Of a stretch of 35,115 bases of DNA, positions 1 through 7,289 are shown piece after piece. The number at the start of each line of letters is the position of its first letter. Within the stretch, counting starts at the first letter, position 1. The notes under the pieces are model-generated. The model worked only from the letters and a program-made list of their open reading frames with translations. It did no database searches and was not told the origin of the DNA. The stretch is from Thermoleophilia bacterium (lineage in GTDB: Bacteria; Actinomycetota; Thermoleophilia; Miltoncostaeales; Miltoncostaeaceae): assembly GCA_028285405.1 (NCBI GenBank), contig JANQPH010000031.1, positions 1-35,115 on the forward strand, given 5' to 3'. The position numbers and the translations under genes were made by a program.

Positions 1-24
1 GGATGACCCGGACCGTCCGGTTCA
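1..24 (+). repeat. Imperfect direct repeat, copy 1
   Basis: This 24-bp segment begins GGATGACCCGGA and ends CGGTTCA. It matches 300-323 at 21 of 24 positions. Its middle is a palindrome (CCGGAC-C-GTCCGG). The repeat may extend beyond the left edge. Confidence 0.45.
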
Positions 25-299
25 ACGTGAGCTGAATCCGAGAGGAGGGGGCGCCTCGTGCCCGCTCCTCGCAGGTGTTCAGCGAGAGGACGCAGCCGGG
101 TCGGCAAGGAGGGCACTGAGGCCCGGCCCATTGCCGTCGACGACCCCTGGTCGTCGCCTCAGTGCCTTCGGGCCTGGTTGCCCGACGCGCAGGCCGCAGC
201 GCTTCGCCCTGGGGGCGCTCTGACCAACCGCAGCGAGGCACTTGCCTCGCTGACTCGATCGGGCGAGCCGCCAGGGTGGAGTGACCGGCCGGAGTTCGG

Positions 300-323
300 G
301 GATGACCCGGATCGATCGGTTCA
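300..323 (+). repeat. Imperfect direct repeat, copy 2
   Basis: This is the second copy of the 24-bp segment at 1-24, offset by 299 bp. The three differences from copy 1 fall inside the palindromic core, which here reads around ATCGAT, so a near-palindrome is kept. The pair brackets the hairpin-rich stretch. Confidence 0.45.
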
Positions 324-353
324 CGAGGGGCCGGTCAGCCGGCTCGCGCCAGC

Positions 354-1091
354 CTATTCGCCGGCGAGACGCTCACCCGCGGCCCGCACGAGGCTCTCGA
401 TCACGCGACTGTCCGGGTCCGCCTCGGGATGCCACTGCACACCGAGCAGGTAGTCGCCTCCGGCACCCTCGAGCGCCTCCGGCACGCCGTCCGGCGCGCG
501 GGCGGTGACCTCGAGGCCGTCGCCCACCGCCTCCACGGCCTGGTGGTGGTGCGAGCGCACGATCGCCCGCTCGCCGTCCTCGATCGCCCCGATTCGGCTG
601 CCGGGCGAGACCGCCACGTCGTGCTCGACGCCCTCGAACGAGCCGAGGTGGCGTCGGTGCCCCTCGTGGCCGACGGCCGCCGGAAGATGCTGCAGGAGGG
701 AACCGCCGAACGCGACGTTGATCACCTGCATCCCCCGGCAGATGCCGAGAACGGGGATGCCGAGCTCGTGCGCCCGGCGGGCGAGCACCAGCTCCGGCGC
801 GTCCCGGGCCGGCATCACCTCCTCGGTGTCGGCCGAGAGCTCGGCGCCGTAGCCGGCCGGATCGAGATCCGGCCCGCCGGTCAGCATCAGCCCGTCCACC
901 CGCTCGAGCACCGTGTCGGGGTGGCGCCGCACGATGTCGCTCGGCGGGATCAGGAGAGGGATGGCGCCGGCCCGCTCGATCGCCTCGAGGTAGTTGGAGG
1001 CGACCAGCGCGGCGGGCAGCTCCCAGACGGCCCAGCGCGCGGGCTCACGGGCGGCTCCGACGCCGATCACCGGGGGACGGACAGCGTGCAT
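354..1091 (-). CDS. Class I glutamine amidotransferase, gamma-glutamyl-GABA hydrolase-like (peptidase C26)
   Basis: The 245-residue product matches the PuuD-like family, cytoplasmic enzymes that cleave gamma-glutamyl amides such as gamma-glutamyl-GABA in polyamine breakdown. The nucleophile elbow GICRGMQ places the catalytic cysteine at about residue 118, and the His-Glu pair of the triad is in WHPE (H221, E223). An LTGGPDLDP segment near residue 70 is also typical of the family. Length is normal for a stand-alone hydrolase. The ATG start is preceded by TACCCT with a 7-nt spacer and no Shine-Dalgarno, so the mRNA is probably leaderless. The gene stands alone, divergent from the 49-residue membrane protein gene. 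The fold is certain; the true substrate is not, because no puu neighbours are present. Confidence 0.88.
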   Translation of the reverse strand: MHAVRPPVIGVGAAREPARWAVWELPAALVASNYLEAIERAGAIPLLIPPSDIVRRHPDTVLERVDGLMLTGGPDLDPAGYGAELSADTEEVMPARDAPELVLARRAHELGIPVLGICRGMQVINVAFGGSLLQHLPAAVGHEGHRRHLGSFEGVEHDVAVSPGSRIGAIEDGERAIVRSHHHQAVEAVGDGLEVTARAPDGVPEALEGAGGDYLLGVQWHPEADPDSRVIESLVRAAGERLAGE

Positions 1092-1098
1092 CCCGGCA

Positions 1099-1104
1099 AG
1101 GGTA
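1099..1104 (-). promoter_or_regulatory. -10 element of the amidotransferase gene (leaderless)
   Basis: On the minus strand TACCCT lies 7 nt before the ATG at 1091, which would put the transcription start at or next to the start codon. No good -35 hexamer is visible. Confidence 0.45.
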
Positions 1105-1161
1105 CGGGGGCCGACCCACGCGCGGACTCCGACCGCATGTCGCGCCGCTCCGGAACCGAAG

Positions 1162-1167
1162 TAGAGT
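1162..1167 (+). promoter_or_regulatory. -10 element of the 49-residue membrane protein gene (leaderless)
   Basis: TAGAGT lies 6 nt before the GTG at 1174. No Shine-Dalgarno is present between them, which fits a leaderless transcript. Confidence 0.45.
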
Positions 1168-1173
1168 GCAGGT

Positions 1174-1323
1174 GTGTTCGCGCTCGGCTACACGATCGTC
1201 GGGATCCTCCTCGGGGTCACCTTCATCGCCGCGCTCGCGATCTGCCTCGGGATCTGGTTCGGGATCCGCACCGCCAAGCCGGAGGCGCTCGAGCCGGCGG
1301 AGAGGCCCGATCGATCGAGCTGA
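1174..1323 (+). CDS. Small single-pass membrane protein, 49 residues
   Basis: This short gene runs from GTG to TGA. The product has a brief N-terminus (MFALGYTIV), one hydrophobic helix over about residues 5-31 rich in Gly, Ile, Leu and Ala, then a short charged tail (RTAKPEALEPAERPDRSS) that should be cytoplasmic by the positive-inside tendency of the Arg/Lys just after the helix. Codon third positions are almost all G or C, as in the neighbouring real genes. It ends 12 nt before the GNAT gene on the same strand, so the two are probably co-transcribed from the TAGAGT promoter. I do not recognise a family. Many actinobacteria have unnamed proteins of this shape. Confidence 0.6.
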   Translation: MFALGYTIVGILLGVTFIAALAICLGIWFGIRTAKPEALEPAERPDRSS

Positions 1324-1335
1324 CGCGGTGAGCCG

Positions 1336-1947
1336 GTGACCGGCGCGCCCGCACCCGACGAGGTCACGATCTCCACCGGCCTGCCGCCGGCGCTCCGCCA
1401 CGAGGCGGCCGAGCTGTTCTGGGAGGCGTTCGGGGCCAAGTCCGAGCGCGCGCTCGGACCGCGGGCGCGCGGCATCGCGCTGATCGAGCGCAATCTGCGC
1501 GAGGATCGGGCGATCGTCGCGACCGCCCGCGGCGAGCTGGTCGGCCTGGCGAGCTTCGAGCGCGCCGGAAGCACGTTCGTCGACCTCTCGCTCCGCAAGA
1601 TGGTCCGCGAGTTCGGGCCGATCCGGGGGGCGTGGAGGGCCGCGCTCCTCGCGCTCCTCGACCAGTCCTCGGTTCCGGGCGAGCTGCTGATGGACGGGAT
1701 CGCCGTCCGTGGGGACATGCGCTCTCGCGGAATCGGCACGCGGCTCATCCACGCGATGTTCGACTGTGCCCGCGAGAGCGGACTCGACCGAGTCCGTCTC
1801 GAGGTCGTCGACGAGAACCCCCGCGCCCAGGACCTCTACGAACGGGAGGGTTTCTCGGTCGTACGGCACGAGCAGACGCCCTACCTGCGGCGGCTCATCG
1901 GCGTCGGCGGCTACTCCGAGATGGTGGCGGGGGTCCCAGGTCGCTGA
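1336..1947 (+). CDS. GNAT-family N-acetyltransferase
   Basis: The 203-residue product is a Gcn5-related acetyltransferase, which moves the acetyl group of acetyl-CoA to an amine. Motif A is visible as RSRGIGTRL (about 129-137), whose backbone amides hold the CoA pyrophosphate. It is preceded by the core strand LLMDGIAV and followed by the LEVVDENPRAQDLYEREGF segment, which carries the usual Asn and Tyr near the active site. About 100 residues precede motif A, longer than minimal GNATs, and could shape the acceptor pocket. It starts with GTG 12 nt after the 49-residue membrane protein gene, without a clear Shine-Dalgarno. The substrate cannot be inferred. Confidence 0.85.
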   Translation: MTGAPAPDEVTISTGLPPALRHEAAELFWEAFGAKSERALGPRARGIALIERNLREDRAIVATARGELVGLASFERAGSTFVDLSLRKMVREFGPIRGAWRAALLALLDQSSVPGELLMDGIAVRGDMRSRGIGTRLIHAMFDCARESGLDRVRLEVVDENPRAQDLYEREGFSVVRHEQTPYLRRLIGVGGYSEMVAGVPGR

Positions 1948-1950
1948 GCG

Positions 1951-1974
1951 GACCGGCGCGCCGCCGGGCCGGTC
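1951..1974. terminator. Stem-loop between convergent genes
   Basis: GACCGGC at 1951-1957 pairs with GCCGGTC at 1968-1974 around a 10-nt loop, just after the GNAT stop and before the end of rsgA. It could serve both directions. There is no T tract. Confidence 0.4.
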
Positions 1975-1988
1975 GAGCCGGTGACACG

Positions 1989-3026
1989 TCAGCGGCCGCG
2001 GCGGCGCTTGTCGCGCTGCGCCTCGCGCACCCGCCGGGCGAACCGGCGCTCGTGCCTGCGGCGCTCGTGCTCGTTCGCCCGTAGCTCGGCCGCCTCGGCC
2101 TCGATCCGCATCGCGCGCATCCGTTCGAGGTCGCCTGGGTCGACGAGCCCGGCATCCGCCGCCGCGACCACCGCGCAGCCGGGCTCCTCGGCATGGCGGC
2201 AGTCGCTGAACCGGCAGCCGCCGGCGACATCGAGCACGTCCGCGAACGCCTCGTCGACGCCACCGGGATCGACGAGGCCCATCTCGCGGACGCCGGGCGT
2301 GTCGATGATCGCCCCGCCGCCGGGAAGCGGCACGAGCTCACGCCAGGTGGTCGTGTGCCGCCCCTTGGCGTCGCCACCACGCACCTCGCCGGTCTCGAGC
2401 TCGGTGCCCGCGAGGGCGTTGACGAGCGTCGATTTGCCCGCACCCGACTCGCCCACGAGCACCATCGTCCGGCTCGGCTCGACCAGCGAGCGAAGGCGAT
2501 CGAGGCCGGCGCCGCGCTCCGCCGCGACCGAGACGACCTCGACGCCGATCGCAGACGCCACCGCCGCGGCGATGGCGTCGGGGTCTGCGTGCAGGTCCGC
2601 CTTGGTCAGCACGACCACGGGCGCGGCGTCGCCCGACCGAGCGAGCGCGACGGCGCGCCGAAGCCGCCCCGCCTTCACCGGACGGTCGAGGCCGGCGACC
2701 ACGAGCAACAGGTCGACGTTGGCGGCGATGATCTGACGCTCGCCCACGCCCCCGCTGGCCCGCCGAGCGATCTCTCCCCGGCGCTGGAGAACATGTGCGA
2801 GGCGACCCTCGGACAGCGCGATCCAATCGCCGACCGCCAGCGGCTGAGACGTGCTCACGCGAACCTCGCCCGCGGGTGCGAGCGCACGGGCCGATCCGCG
2901 GTCGATCCTGACGCAGCGCGCGGGGCGGAGGCTCGGATCGCCGAAGGCGGCGAGCTCGTCGGCGCGGAGATCGTCCCAGCCGATCTGGCGGAGGACGTGT
3001 TCGGAAGGTCGTGTCTGGTCTGGCAA
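1989..3026 (-). CDS. rsgA: Ribosome small subunit-dependent GTPase RsgA (YjeQ/EngC family)
   Basis: RsgA is a cytoplasmic GTPase that checks late maturation of the 30S subunit and helps release assembly factors. The 345-residue protein has the family's circularly permuted G motifs. An OB-like N-terminal part comes first, then G4 TKAD (141-144), the P-loop GESGAGKST (192-200) and G3 DTPG (242-245). The zinc site follows as Cys271, Cys276, His278 and Cys284. A highly basic Arg-rich C-terminal tail (about 315-345) fits rRNA binding. The start is TTG, chosen because GAGGAG lies 6 nt upstream. It converges on the GNAT gene. The 240-bp gap upstream shows a few small hairpins (3046-3059, 3201-3216) and no clear promoter. 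Confidence 0.95.
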   Translation of the reverse strand: MPDQTRPSEHVLRQIGWDDLRADELAAFGDPSLRPARCVRIDRGSARALAPAGEVRVSTSQPLAVGDWIALSEGRLAHVLQRRGEIARRASGGVGERQIIAANVDLLLVVAGLDRPVKAGRLRRAVALARSGDAAPVVVLTKADLHADPDAIAAAVASAIGVEVVSVAAERGAGLDRLRSLVEPSRTMVLVGESGAGKSTLVNALAGTELETGEVRGGDAKGRHTTTWRELVPLPGGGAIIDTPGVREMGLVDPGGVDEAFADVLDVAGGCRFSDCRHAEEPGCAVVAAADAGLVDPGDLERMRAMRIEAEAAELRANEHERRRHERRFARRVREAQRDKRRRGR

Positions 3027-3266
3027 CGGAGGCTCCTCGAGACCGGGCGCCTCCGCCCCTGCTCAACCTGACCGGGTCATGCCACCCGAGTCTTGCCACA
3101 GGAGACGGCCGCGCCCTCGATGGACGGCGAGACATGGGGGCGGCACACCGCCCCGACGCACGCAACTGCGGTCGTCACAAAGCACTCCTTCGATCCTGTG
3201 GCCGGACCTTTCCGGCGGAACCTACGGTGGCGCGTGCGCGCCCCCGCGTCAAGCGTCGATCCGGTC

Positions 3267-4220
3267 TCAGGCGCTCGCGCGGTCCAGGTCGGCGATCTCG
3301 TCGTCGGTCAGCTCGAGCGAGAGCGAGTCGACCAGGTCCTGCACATGGGCCACGCTCGTCGCGCTGGCGATTGGCGCGATCACCCCGGGGCGCGCGTTCA
3401 GCCACGCCAACGCGACCTGCGCCTGGGTCGCGTCGTGGGCCGCGGCGACCCGATCGACCGCCGCGAGCACACCGAAACCCCGCTCGTTCAGGTACTGACC
3501 GCTGACCCCCGGAGCCCGAACGGACGCGGGCACGGGATGGTCGGCGCGGTACTTGCCGGTGAGGAACCCACGGGCGAGCGCGAAGTAGGGCGTCACGCCC
3601 ATCCCGGCGCCGACCGCGATCTCCTGGAGCGCGCCTTCGTATCCACCGCGCTCCATCAGGCTGTACTGGGGCTGCAGGACCTCGAACCTCGCGAGCCCCT
3701 CGTGCTCGCTGATCTCGAGCGCCTCCGCGAGGCGCTCGGCCGAGTAGTTGGACGCCCCGATCACCTCGACGAGGCCTTCTCGCTTCAGCTCGTCGAGTGC
3801 GCGGACCGTCTCCTCGAGCGGCGTCGCCGGATCGTCCTTGTGCGCGAAGTAGAGGTCGATGCGGTCCACCCCCAGGCGACGCAGCGAGGCGTCGATGCCC
3901 CGGCGGATCTGATCCCGGCTGAGGCCGGACGGATGCCCCTCGGCCTCCCAGCCCACCTTGGTCGCCACGGTGACGCGCGCCCGGTTGCCGTCCTGCGAGA
4001 GCCACCTGCCGAGGATCTCCTCCGACTCGCCGCCACGGTTGCCGGGCGCCCAGGCCGAGTAGACGTCGGCCGAGTCGATGAAGTCACCGCCCGCGGCGGT
4101 GAAGGCGTCGAGCACCGCGAACGAGGTGTCCTCGTCGGCGCTCCAGCCGAAGACGTTCCCGCCCAGACAGATCCCTGAGACCTCGGGGCCGCTCGCGCCG
4201 AGCTGGTGCCGCGTCGCCAT
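3267..4220 (-). CDS. Aldo/keto reductase
   Basis: The 317-residue protein belongs to the NADPH-dependent aldo/keto reductase superfamily, (beta/alpha)8-barrel enzymes that reduce carbonyls. The catalytic tetrad is visible as Asp49 (FIDSADVY), Tyr54, Lys88 (VATKVGW) and His127 (DLYFAHKDD). The later IGASNYSAERL segment is the usual family signature. Length and layout resemble the YghZ/Tas-like branch. The ATG start follows TAGGTT by 6 nt, so the transcript is probably leaderless. The gene is divergent from the amidase gene, with 85 bp between the two starts. The substrate is not predictable. Confidence 0.9.
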   Translation of the reverse strand: MATRHQLGASGPEVSGICLGGNVFGWSADEDTSFAVLDAFTAAGGDFIDSADVYSAWAPGNRGGESEEILGRWLSQDGNRARVTVATKVGWEAEGHPSGLSRDQIRRGIDASLRRLGVDRIDLYFAHKDDPATPLEETVRALDELKREGLVEVIGASNYSAERLAEALEISEHEGLARFEVLQPQYSLMERGGYEGALQEIAVGAGMGVTPYFALARGFLTGKYRADHPVPASVRAPGVSGQYLNERGFGVLAAVDRVAAAHDATQAQVALAWLNARPGVIAPIASATSVAHVQDLVDSLSLELTDDEIADLDRASA

Positions 4221-4226
4221 GCGCGG

Positions 4227-4232
4227 AACCTA
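4227..4232 (-). promoter_or_regulatory. -10 element of the aldo/keto reductase gene (leaderless)
   Basis: TAGGTT on the minus strand lies 6 nt before the ATG at 4220, with no Shine-Dalgarno between. Confidence 0.45.
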
Positions 4233-4291
4233 CCGCGTCCCCCGATCGGCGGCGGGGAGTCGCCGGCACCGGCGGGCGCCGTGCGCATCCG

Positions 4292-4297
4292 TACCAT
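4292..4297 (+). promoter_or_regulatory. -10 element of the amidase gene (leaderless)
   Basis: TACCAT lies 8 nt before the ATG at 4306, with no Shine-Dalgarno between. It also marks the ATG as the start rather than an upstream codon in the same open frame. Confidence 0.45.
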
Positions 4298-4305
4298 CCA
4301 CCCCG

Positions 4306-5757
4306 ATGGCGGCCGAGCTGGCCTACCTGTCGGCGAGCGAGCAGCTCGATCGGTTCCGGACGGGACTCCTGTCTCCGGTCGAGGTCCTCGCCGCCCAGAT
4401 CGCACGCGTCGAGACCGCCAACCCGACCGTCAACGCGATCACCTACGAGCACTTCGACGAGGCGACCGCGGCCGCCCAGGAGTCGGAGGAGCGGTACCGC
4501 CGCGGCGGCGCGCTCCCGCTCGACGGGATCACGGTCGGCATGAAGGACGAGCACGGGCTGGCGGGCTGGACCGTGACCCAGGGCAGCCGCCTGCGCGAGC
4601 ACGCGACGCTCTCCGAGAACGATCCGATCGCCGACAAGCTGCTCGCGGCCGGGGCGATCTTCCCCTTCCAGACGACGGTGCCCGAGCTCTACCTGGCCCC
4701 GCACACGTGGAGCGAGCTGTGGGGCGTCACGCGGAACCCCTGGAACACGGCGTACTCGTCGGGAGGATCGAGCGGCGGGTCCGGGGTCGCGCTGGCCGCC
4801 GGGATGTGCACGCTCGCCACCGGGTCCGACATGGGCGGATCGATCCGGATCCCGGCGGCGCTGAACGGGCTCTACGGCGTCAAGCCGCCGTACGGGCGGG
4901 TGCCCAGCCCGGACGTGTCGCTGCGGATCGCCACGAGCGGCCCGATGGCGCGCACGCTCGAGGACGCGATCCTGATGCTGAACGCGATCTCGGGTCCGCA
5001 TCCGCGTAGCCCGACGACGATCCGGCCGGAGCTGGAGCTCCCCCTCGCCCACCCCTCGACCGCGGGCCTTCGCGTCGCCTTCAGCCCCGACCTCGGCTGG
5101 GCTCGCATCGACTCGGCGACCCGCGCCAACACGCTGGACGCGGTGGAGACGCTTCGCTCGACGGGAGCGGAGGTGGACGAGGTGCGCCTCGATCTGGGCT
5201 GGGACGGCGACGAGCTCAGGTCCACCTTCGACGAGGCGCTCCTGGCCGGCTCGTACGGAGCGGTCCTGGCCGACGTTCCCGACGATGCGCCACTCACTCC
5301 CTACGCGCGCGACCTCGCTCGGCGAGCCCGGTCCGGCGGCTATGGGCCGCGCGAGATCCGCCGGCTCGACGAGCTGACCCGCAGGACGCACCGCAAGCTG
5401 ACCGACCAGGTCTTCGGCGCCGGATACGACGTGCTCGTCGTCCCGACGCTCGCGACGAGCCACGTGGCCGCCGACCACGACCACATCCACGACCCGATCC
5501 TCGTCGACGGAGCGCCGCTCGGCTCGTTCTACGAGTGGGTCCTCACCCCCATCTTCAACATGCTGAACTGGTACCCGGTCGTGAATGCGCCAACCGGCCT
5601 GACCGACGAGGGCATGCCGACGGGCATGCAGATCGTCGCCGGGCCGTACGACGACGCGGCGGCGATGCGGGCGGCCTCCGGATATGCGAACGCCGCGCCC
5701 GCCCTGTTCCGGGACGGCCGGCTCCCGCGCGTTCCCGGAGCTCAGACTCCCAGCTGA
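4306..5757 (+). CDS. Amidase, amidase-signature family
   Basis: The 483-residue protein is a Ser-Ser-Lys amidase that hydrolyses carboxamides. The general base Lys80 is in ITVGMKDEH. The glycine/serine-rich loop SSGGSSGGSG provides the cis-Ser (S155), and the nucleophile Ser179 sits in GSDMGGSIRIPA. The 24-residue spacing between these serines is the family standard. The frame is open upstream into the divergent neighbour, but family homology begins near MAAELAYLSASEQ, and TACCAT 8 nt before this ATG supports the start. No GatB or GatC gene is adjacent, and the sequence resembles general or fatty-acid-amide type amidases more than GatA. Substrate unknown. Confidence 0.92.
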   Translation: MAAELAYLSASEQLDRFRTGLLSPVEVLAAQIARVETANPTVNAITYEHFDEATAAAQESEERYRRGGALPLDGITVGMKDEHGLAGWTVTQGSRLREHATLSENDPIADKLLAAGAIFPFQTTVPELYLAPHTWSELWGVTRNPWNTAYSSGGSSGGSGVALAAGMCTLATGSDMGGSIRIPAALNGLYGVKPPYGRVPSPDVSLRIATSGPMARTLEDAILMLNAISGPHPRSPTTIRPELELPLAHPSTAGLRVAFSPDLGWARIDSATRANTLDAVETLRSTGAEVDEVRLDLGWDGDELRSTFDEALLAGSYGAVLADVPDDAPLTPYARDLARRARSGGYGPREIRRLDELTRRTHRKLTDQVFGAGYDVLVVPTLATSHVAADHDHIHDPILVDGAPLGSFYEWVLTPIFNMLNWYPVVNAPTGLTDEGMPTGMQIVAGPYDDAAAMRAASGYANAAPALFRDGRLPRVPGAQTPS

Positions 5758-5903
5758 CCGCAGGCAACCGGGATCGACGGGTCGAACGCCCCGTCGACCG
5801 TTGCCCCCGACGCGACGATCACGCCGTTGTAGATCTTGCTCGTTCCGAGAGACGCCCCCGCGAGGGATGATCGAAATGGACGAGAGTCGCGATGCCTCCA
5901 CAT
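5742..5903 (-). CDS. Doubtful 53-residue open frame or relic of a gene end
   Basis: From ATG at 5903 to TGA at 5742 a frame of 53 codons overlaps the end of the amidase gene. Its last 35 or so codons read like protein (SKIYNGVIVASGATVDGAF) and have almost only G or C in the third position, while the first part does not. This could be the surviving end of a decayed gene next to the inserted toxin-antitoxin patch, or chance. I recognise no family. Confidence 0.2.
   Translation of the reverse strand: MWRHRDSRPFRSSLAGASLGTSKIYNGVIVASGATVDGAFDPSIPVACGQLGV
5763..5805 (+). terminator. Strong stem-loop after the amidase gene
   Basis: GGCAAC (5763-5768) and TCGACGGG (5774-5781) pair with CCCGTCGA (5790-5797) and GTTGCC (5800-5805) around an 8-nt loop, starting 5 nt after the amidase stop. 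There is no T tract, as is common in high-GC actinobacteria. Confidence 0.45.
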
Positions 5904-6009
5904 ACGCGACTACGCGCATCCGGGCCCACATTGGGATTTCTTGCCAACGCGTTGCAGCCCCCGCAGGTGCCACACTGGCCTTGGCGAAAGGTGCCGCCGC
6001 CAAGTCGGC

Positions 6010-6015
6010 TACCCT
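6010..6015 (+). promoter_or_regulatory. -10 element of the toxin-antitoxin operon
   Basis: TACCCT lies 11 nt before the antitoxin ATG at 6027, which implies a leader of only a few nucleotides. Antitoxin autoregulation is usual in such operons, but I see no clear operator. Confidence 0.35.
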
Positions 6016-6026
6016 GGCGCGCCTCT

Positions 6027-6698
6027 ATGACGGTCGAAGTCCTCCATCGCGAGCTCTACTCCACCTCTGAAGCGGCGAGGATCCTTCGAATGCCCTCGGC
6101 GACGCTCGGTTCGTGGCTCGAGGGTCGGGACGGCCATCCCCCGGTAATTCGGCCCGAGAAGACCGGTTCCCAAAGCGTGACCTGGGGCGAGTTCGTCGAA
6201 GCGGGCTGGCTGCGGGCCTATCGGAAGCGGCAAGTGTCGCTTCAGCACCTGCGCGTCGTGATCGACCAGCTGCGAGAGAGCTTCGGCGTTCCGTATCCGC
6301 TGGCCCACTTCAAGCCCTATGTCGGCGAGGGGCGGCGCCTGATGCTCGAGGCTCAGACGGCAGCGGGCCTGGCTCCGGAGGATTCCTTCGTGCTCCAGAT
6401 CGCCAGCGGCCAGTTGGTGCTCGACGGGCGCCTCAAGGCCTTCGTTGACTCGATCGACTTCTCGGATGACGACGAGCAGTGGGCACAACGGATGCACCCG
6501 CAGGGTCGGTCCTCGCCCGTCGTCATCGACCCGGAGTTCAGCTTTGGCGCCCCGAGCGTCGAGGGGATTCGCACTGAGGTACTCGCAGAGCTGATCGACG
6601 CCGGTGAGCCGCCCGAGGTCGTCGCCGACGAGTACGAACTCGAGCTGGCCGCAGTTCACGCCGCCACCGCATATGAGTGGCGGCCGGCGGCCGCGTAG
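6027..6698 (+). CDS. VapB45-like antitoxin, HTH plus DUF433 region
   Basis: The 223-residue protein resembles the long antitoxins of the VapB45 group (Mycobacterium tuberculosis Rv2018 type). An N-terminal MerR-like helix-turn-helix (about 8-60, SEAARILRMPSATLGSWLEG) should bind the operator. A central linker follows, and a C-terminal DUF433-type region (from about 155) contains VEGIRTEVLAELIDAGEPPEVVADEY, the usual helical motif of that family. The frame is open upstream, but ATG 6027 begins just before the conserved region and follows TACCCT. Its last 26 nt overlap the toxin gene, so translation is coupled. Codons such as GAA, CAA, CTT and TAT are more frequent than in neighbouring genes, which suggests transfer. 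Confidence 0.8.
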   Translation: MTVEVLHRELYSTSEAARILRMPSATLGSWLEGRDGHPPVIRPEKTGSQSVTWGEFVEAGWLRAYRKRQVSLQHLRVVIDQLRESFGVPYPLAHFKPYVGEGRRLMLEAQTAAGLAPEDSFVLQIASGQLVLDGRLKAFVDSIDFSDDDEQWAQRMHPQGRSSPVVIDPEFSFGAPSVEGIRTEVLAELIDAGEPPEVVADEYELELAAVHAATAYEWRPAAA

Positions 6699-7161
6699 GC
6701 AACCTCTGCCGGCGAACGTCCGCTTCTACTGTGATGCGGACGTGATCGGCCTCGCCAAGCTCCTCCAGCAAGTGCGGGTCGACGTCACGTACCCGGGCGA
6801 TCCTGGAGGCGTCTTCAAGAGGCGTCTACGTCCGCCGTGCCCGATCACGCAACCGAAGACCCCGGACAGCGTGTGGATTCCGATCGTGGCTTCCAACGGG
6901 TGGGTCATCCTTACCCGAGACAAGAAGATCGCCGAGAGGCCGGCCGAGCGCCAGGCCGTCGTCGACCACCGCGCGAAGCTCGTAGCGATCACGAGCCACG
7001 AGAAGCTGGACCTCTGGCGACAGCTCGAGATCGTGCTGAACCAGTGGAGGGTGATCGAGCGCGTGTCGACGTTCCCGGGCCCGTTCATGTACTCGATCAC
7101 CCGTACGTCGATCCGTTCCTTGTTGGGGACGCCGGTCGGCGCAACGACCCCAGCTCCCTGA
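6673..7161 (+). CDS. VapC45-like PIN-domain toxin
   Basis: The 162-residue protein pairs with the DUF433 antitoxin and resembles VapC45-type toxins. These are Mg2+-dependent RNases with a PIN fold, distinct from the common short VapCs. Acidic residues expected for metal binding appear in FYCDADVIGLAKLL (about 20-33) and in the segment around WVILTRDKKI (about 80-90), a pattern typical of this branch. The ATG at 6673 lies inside the antitoxin gene, an arrangement expected for tight stoichiometric control. The gene ends 16 nt before the 3' end of a convergent tRNA-Ala gene. No experimental RNA target can be read from the sequence. Confidence 0.78.
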   Translation: MSGGRRPRRQPLPANVRFYCDADVIGLAKLLQQVRVDVTYPGDPGGVFKRRLRPPCPITQPKTPDSVWIPIVASNGWVILTRDKKIAERPAERQAVVDHRAKLVAITSHEKLDLWRQLEIVLNQWRVIERVSTFPGPFMYSITRTSIRSLLGTPVGATTPAP

Positions 7162-7177
7162 AGATGGCTGTGTCGAG

Positions 7178-7250
7178 TGAAGGATGCGGGGCTCGAACCC
7201 GCGACCTCCGGCTCGCGAAGCCGACGCTCTCCCGGCTGAGCTAGTCCCCC
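7178..7250 (-). tRNA. tRNA-Ala (anticodon CGC), weak acceptor stem
   Basis: The 73-nt cloverleaf has TAGCTCAG in the D arm, anticodon loop TTCGCGA (CGC) and T loop GGTTCGAGCC. The acceptor keeps the G3-U70 pair that marks alanine tRNAs and discriminator A73. It also has a second wobble (G2-U71) and a C7-A66 mismatch, and the anticodon stem ends in a U-G pair. CCA is not encoded. Its upstream box reads TCGCCT, where the sister gene has TAGCCT. It may be a working gene or a decaying copy of tRNA-Ala(TGC). Confidence 0.85.
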
Positions 7251-7289
7251 ATGTGCGCGGCGCAGGCGAGACACCGGGGCTCTCCTCAG

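Larger units (their letters stand above)
1..353. other. Non-coding stretch with tandem hairpins
   Basis: I see no convincing gene here. The stretch holds a chain of inverted repeats. GGCACTGAGGC at 112-122 pairs with GCCTCAGTGCC at 156-166, and nested next to it GACGACC at 139-145 pairs with GGTCGTC at 149-155 around a 3-nt loop. AGCGC at 198-202 can pair with GCGCT at 215-219. CAGCGAGGC at 231-239 pairs perfectly with GCCTCGCTG at 244-252 around an ACTT loop. GCCGG/CCGGC with loop TCAG lies at 333-346, just past the end of the minus-strand gene at 354. Stacked hairpins without T tracts could be terminators, an untranslated leader or tail of a gene off the left edge, or a structured RNA. The sequence alone does not decide. 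Confidence 0.5.

Noticed and set aside
3027-3266. Small open frames in the gap upstream of rsgA
   Set aside because: They lack coding-like third positions, a Shine-Dalgarno or any motif. They overlap small GC hairpins only.
4084-6003. Long minus-strand open frame across the amidase gene
   Set aside because: The plus strand carries the full amidase signature with Ser-Ser-Lys. The minus frame is a shadow and shows low-complexity Arg/Val/Asp content.
7178-7250. tRNA 3' end as a phage attachment site
   Set aside because: I found no integrase gene and no copy of the tRNA 3' end other than the sister tRNA.
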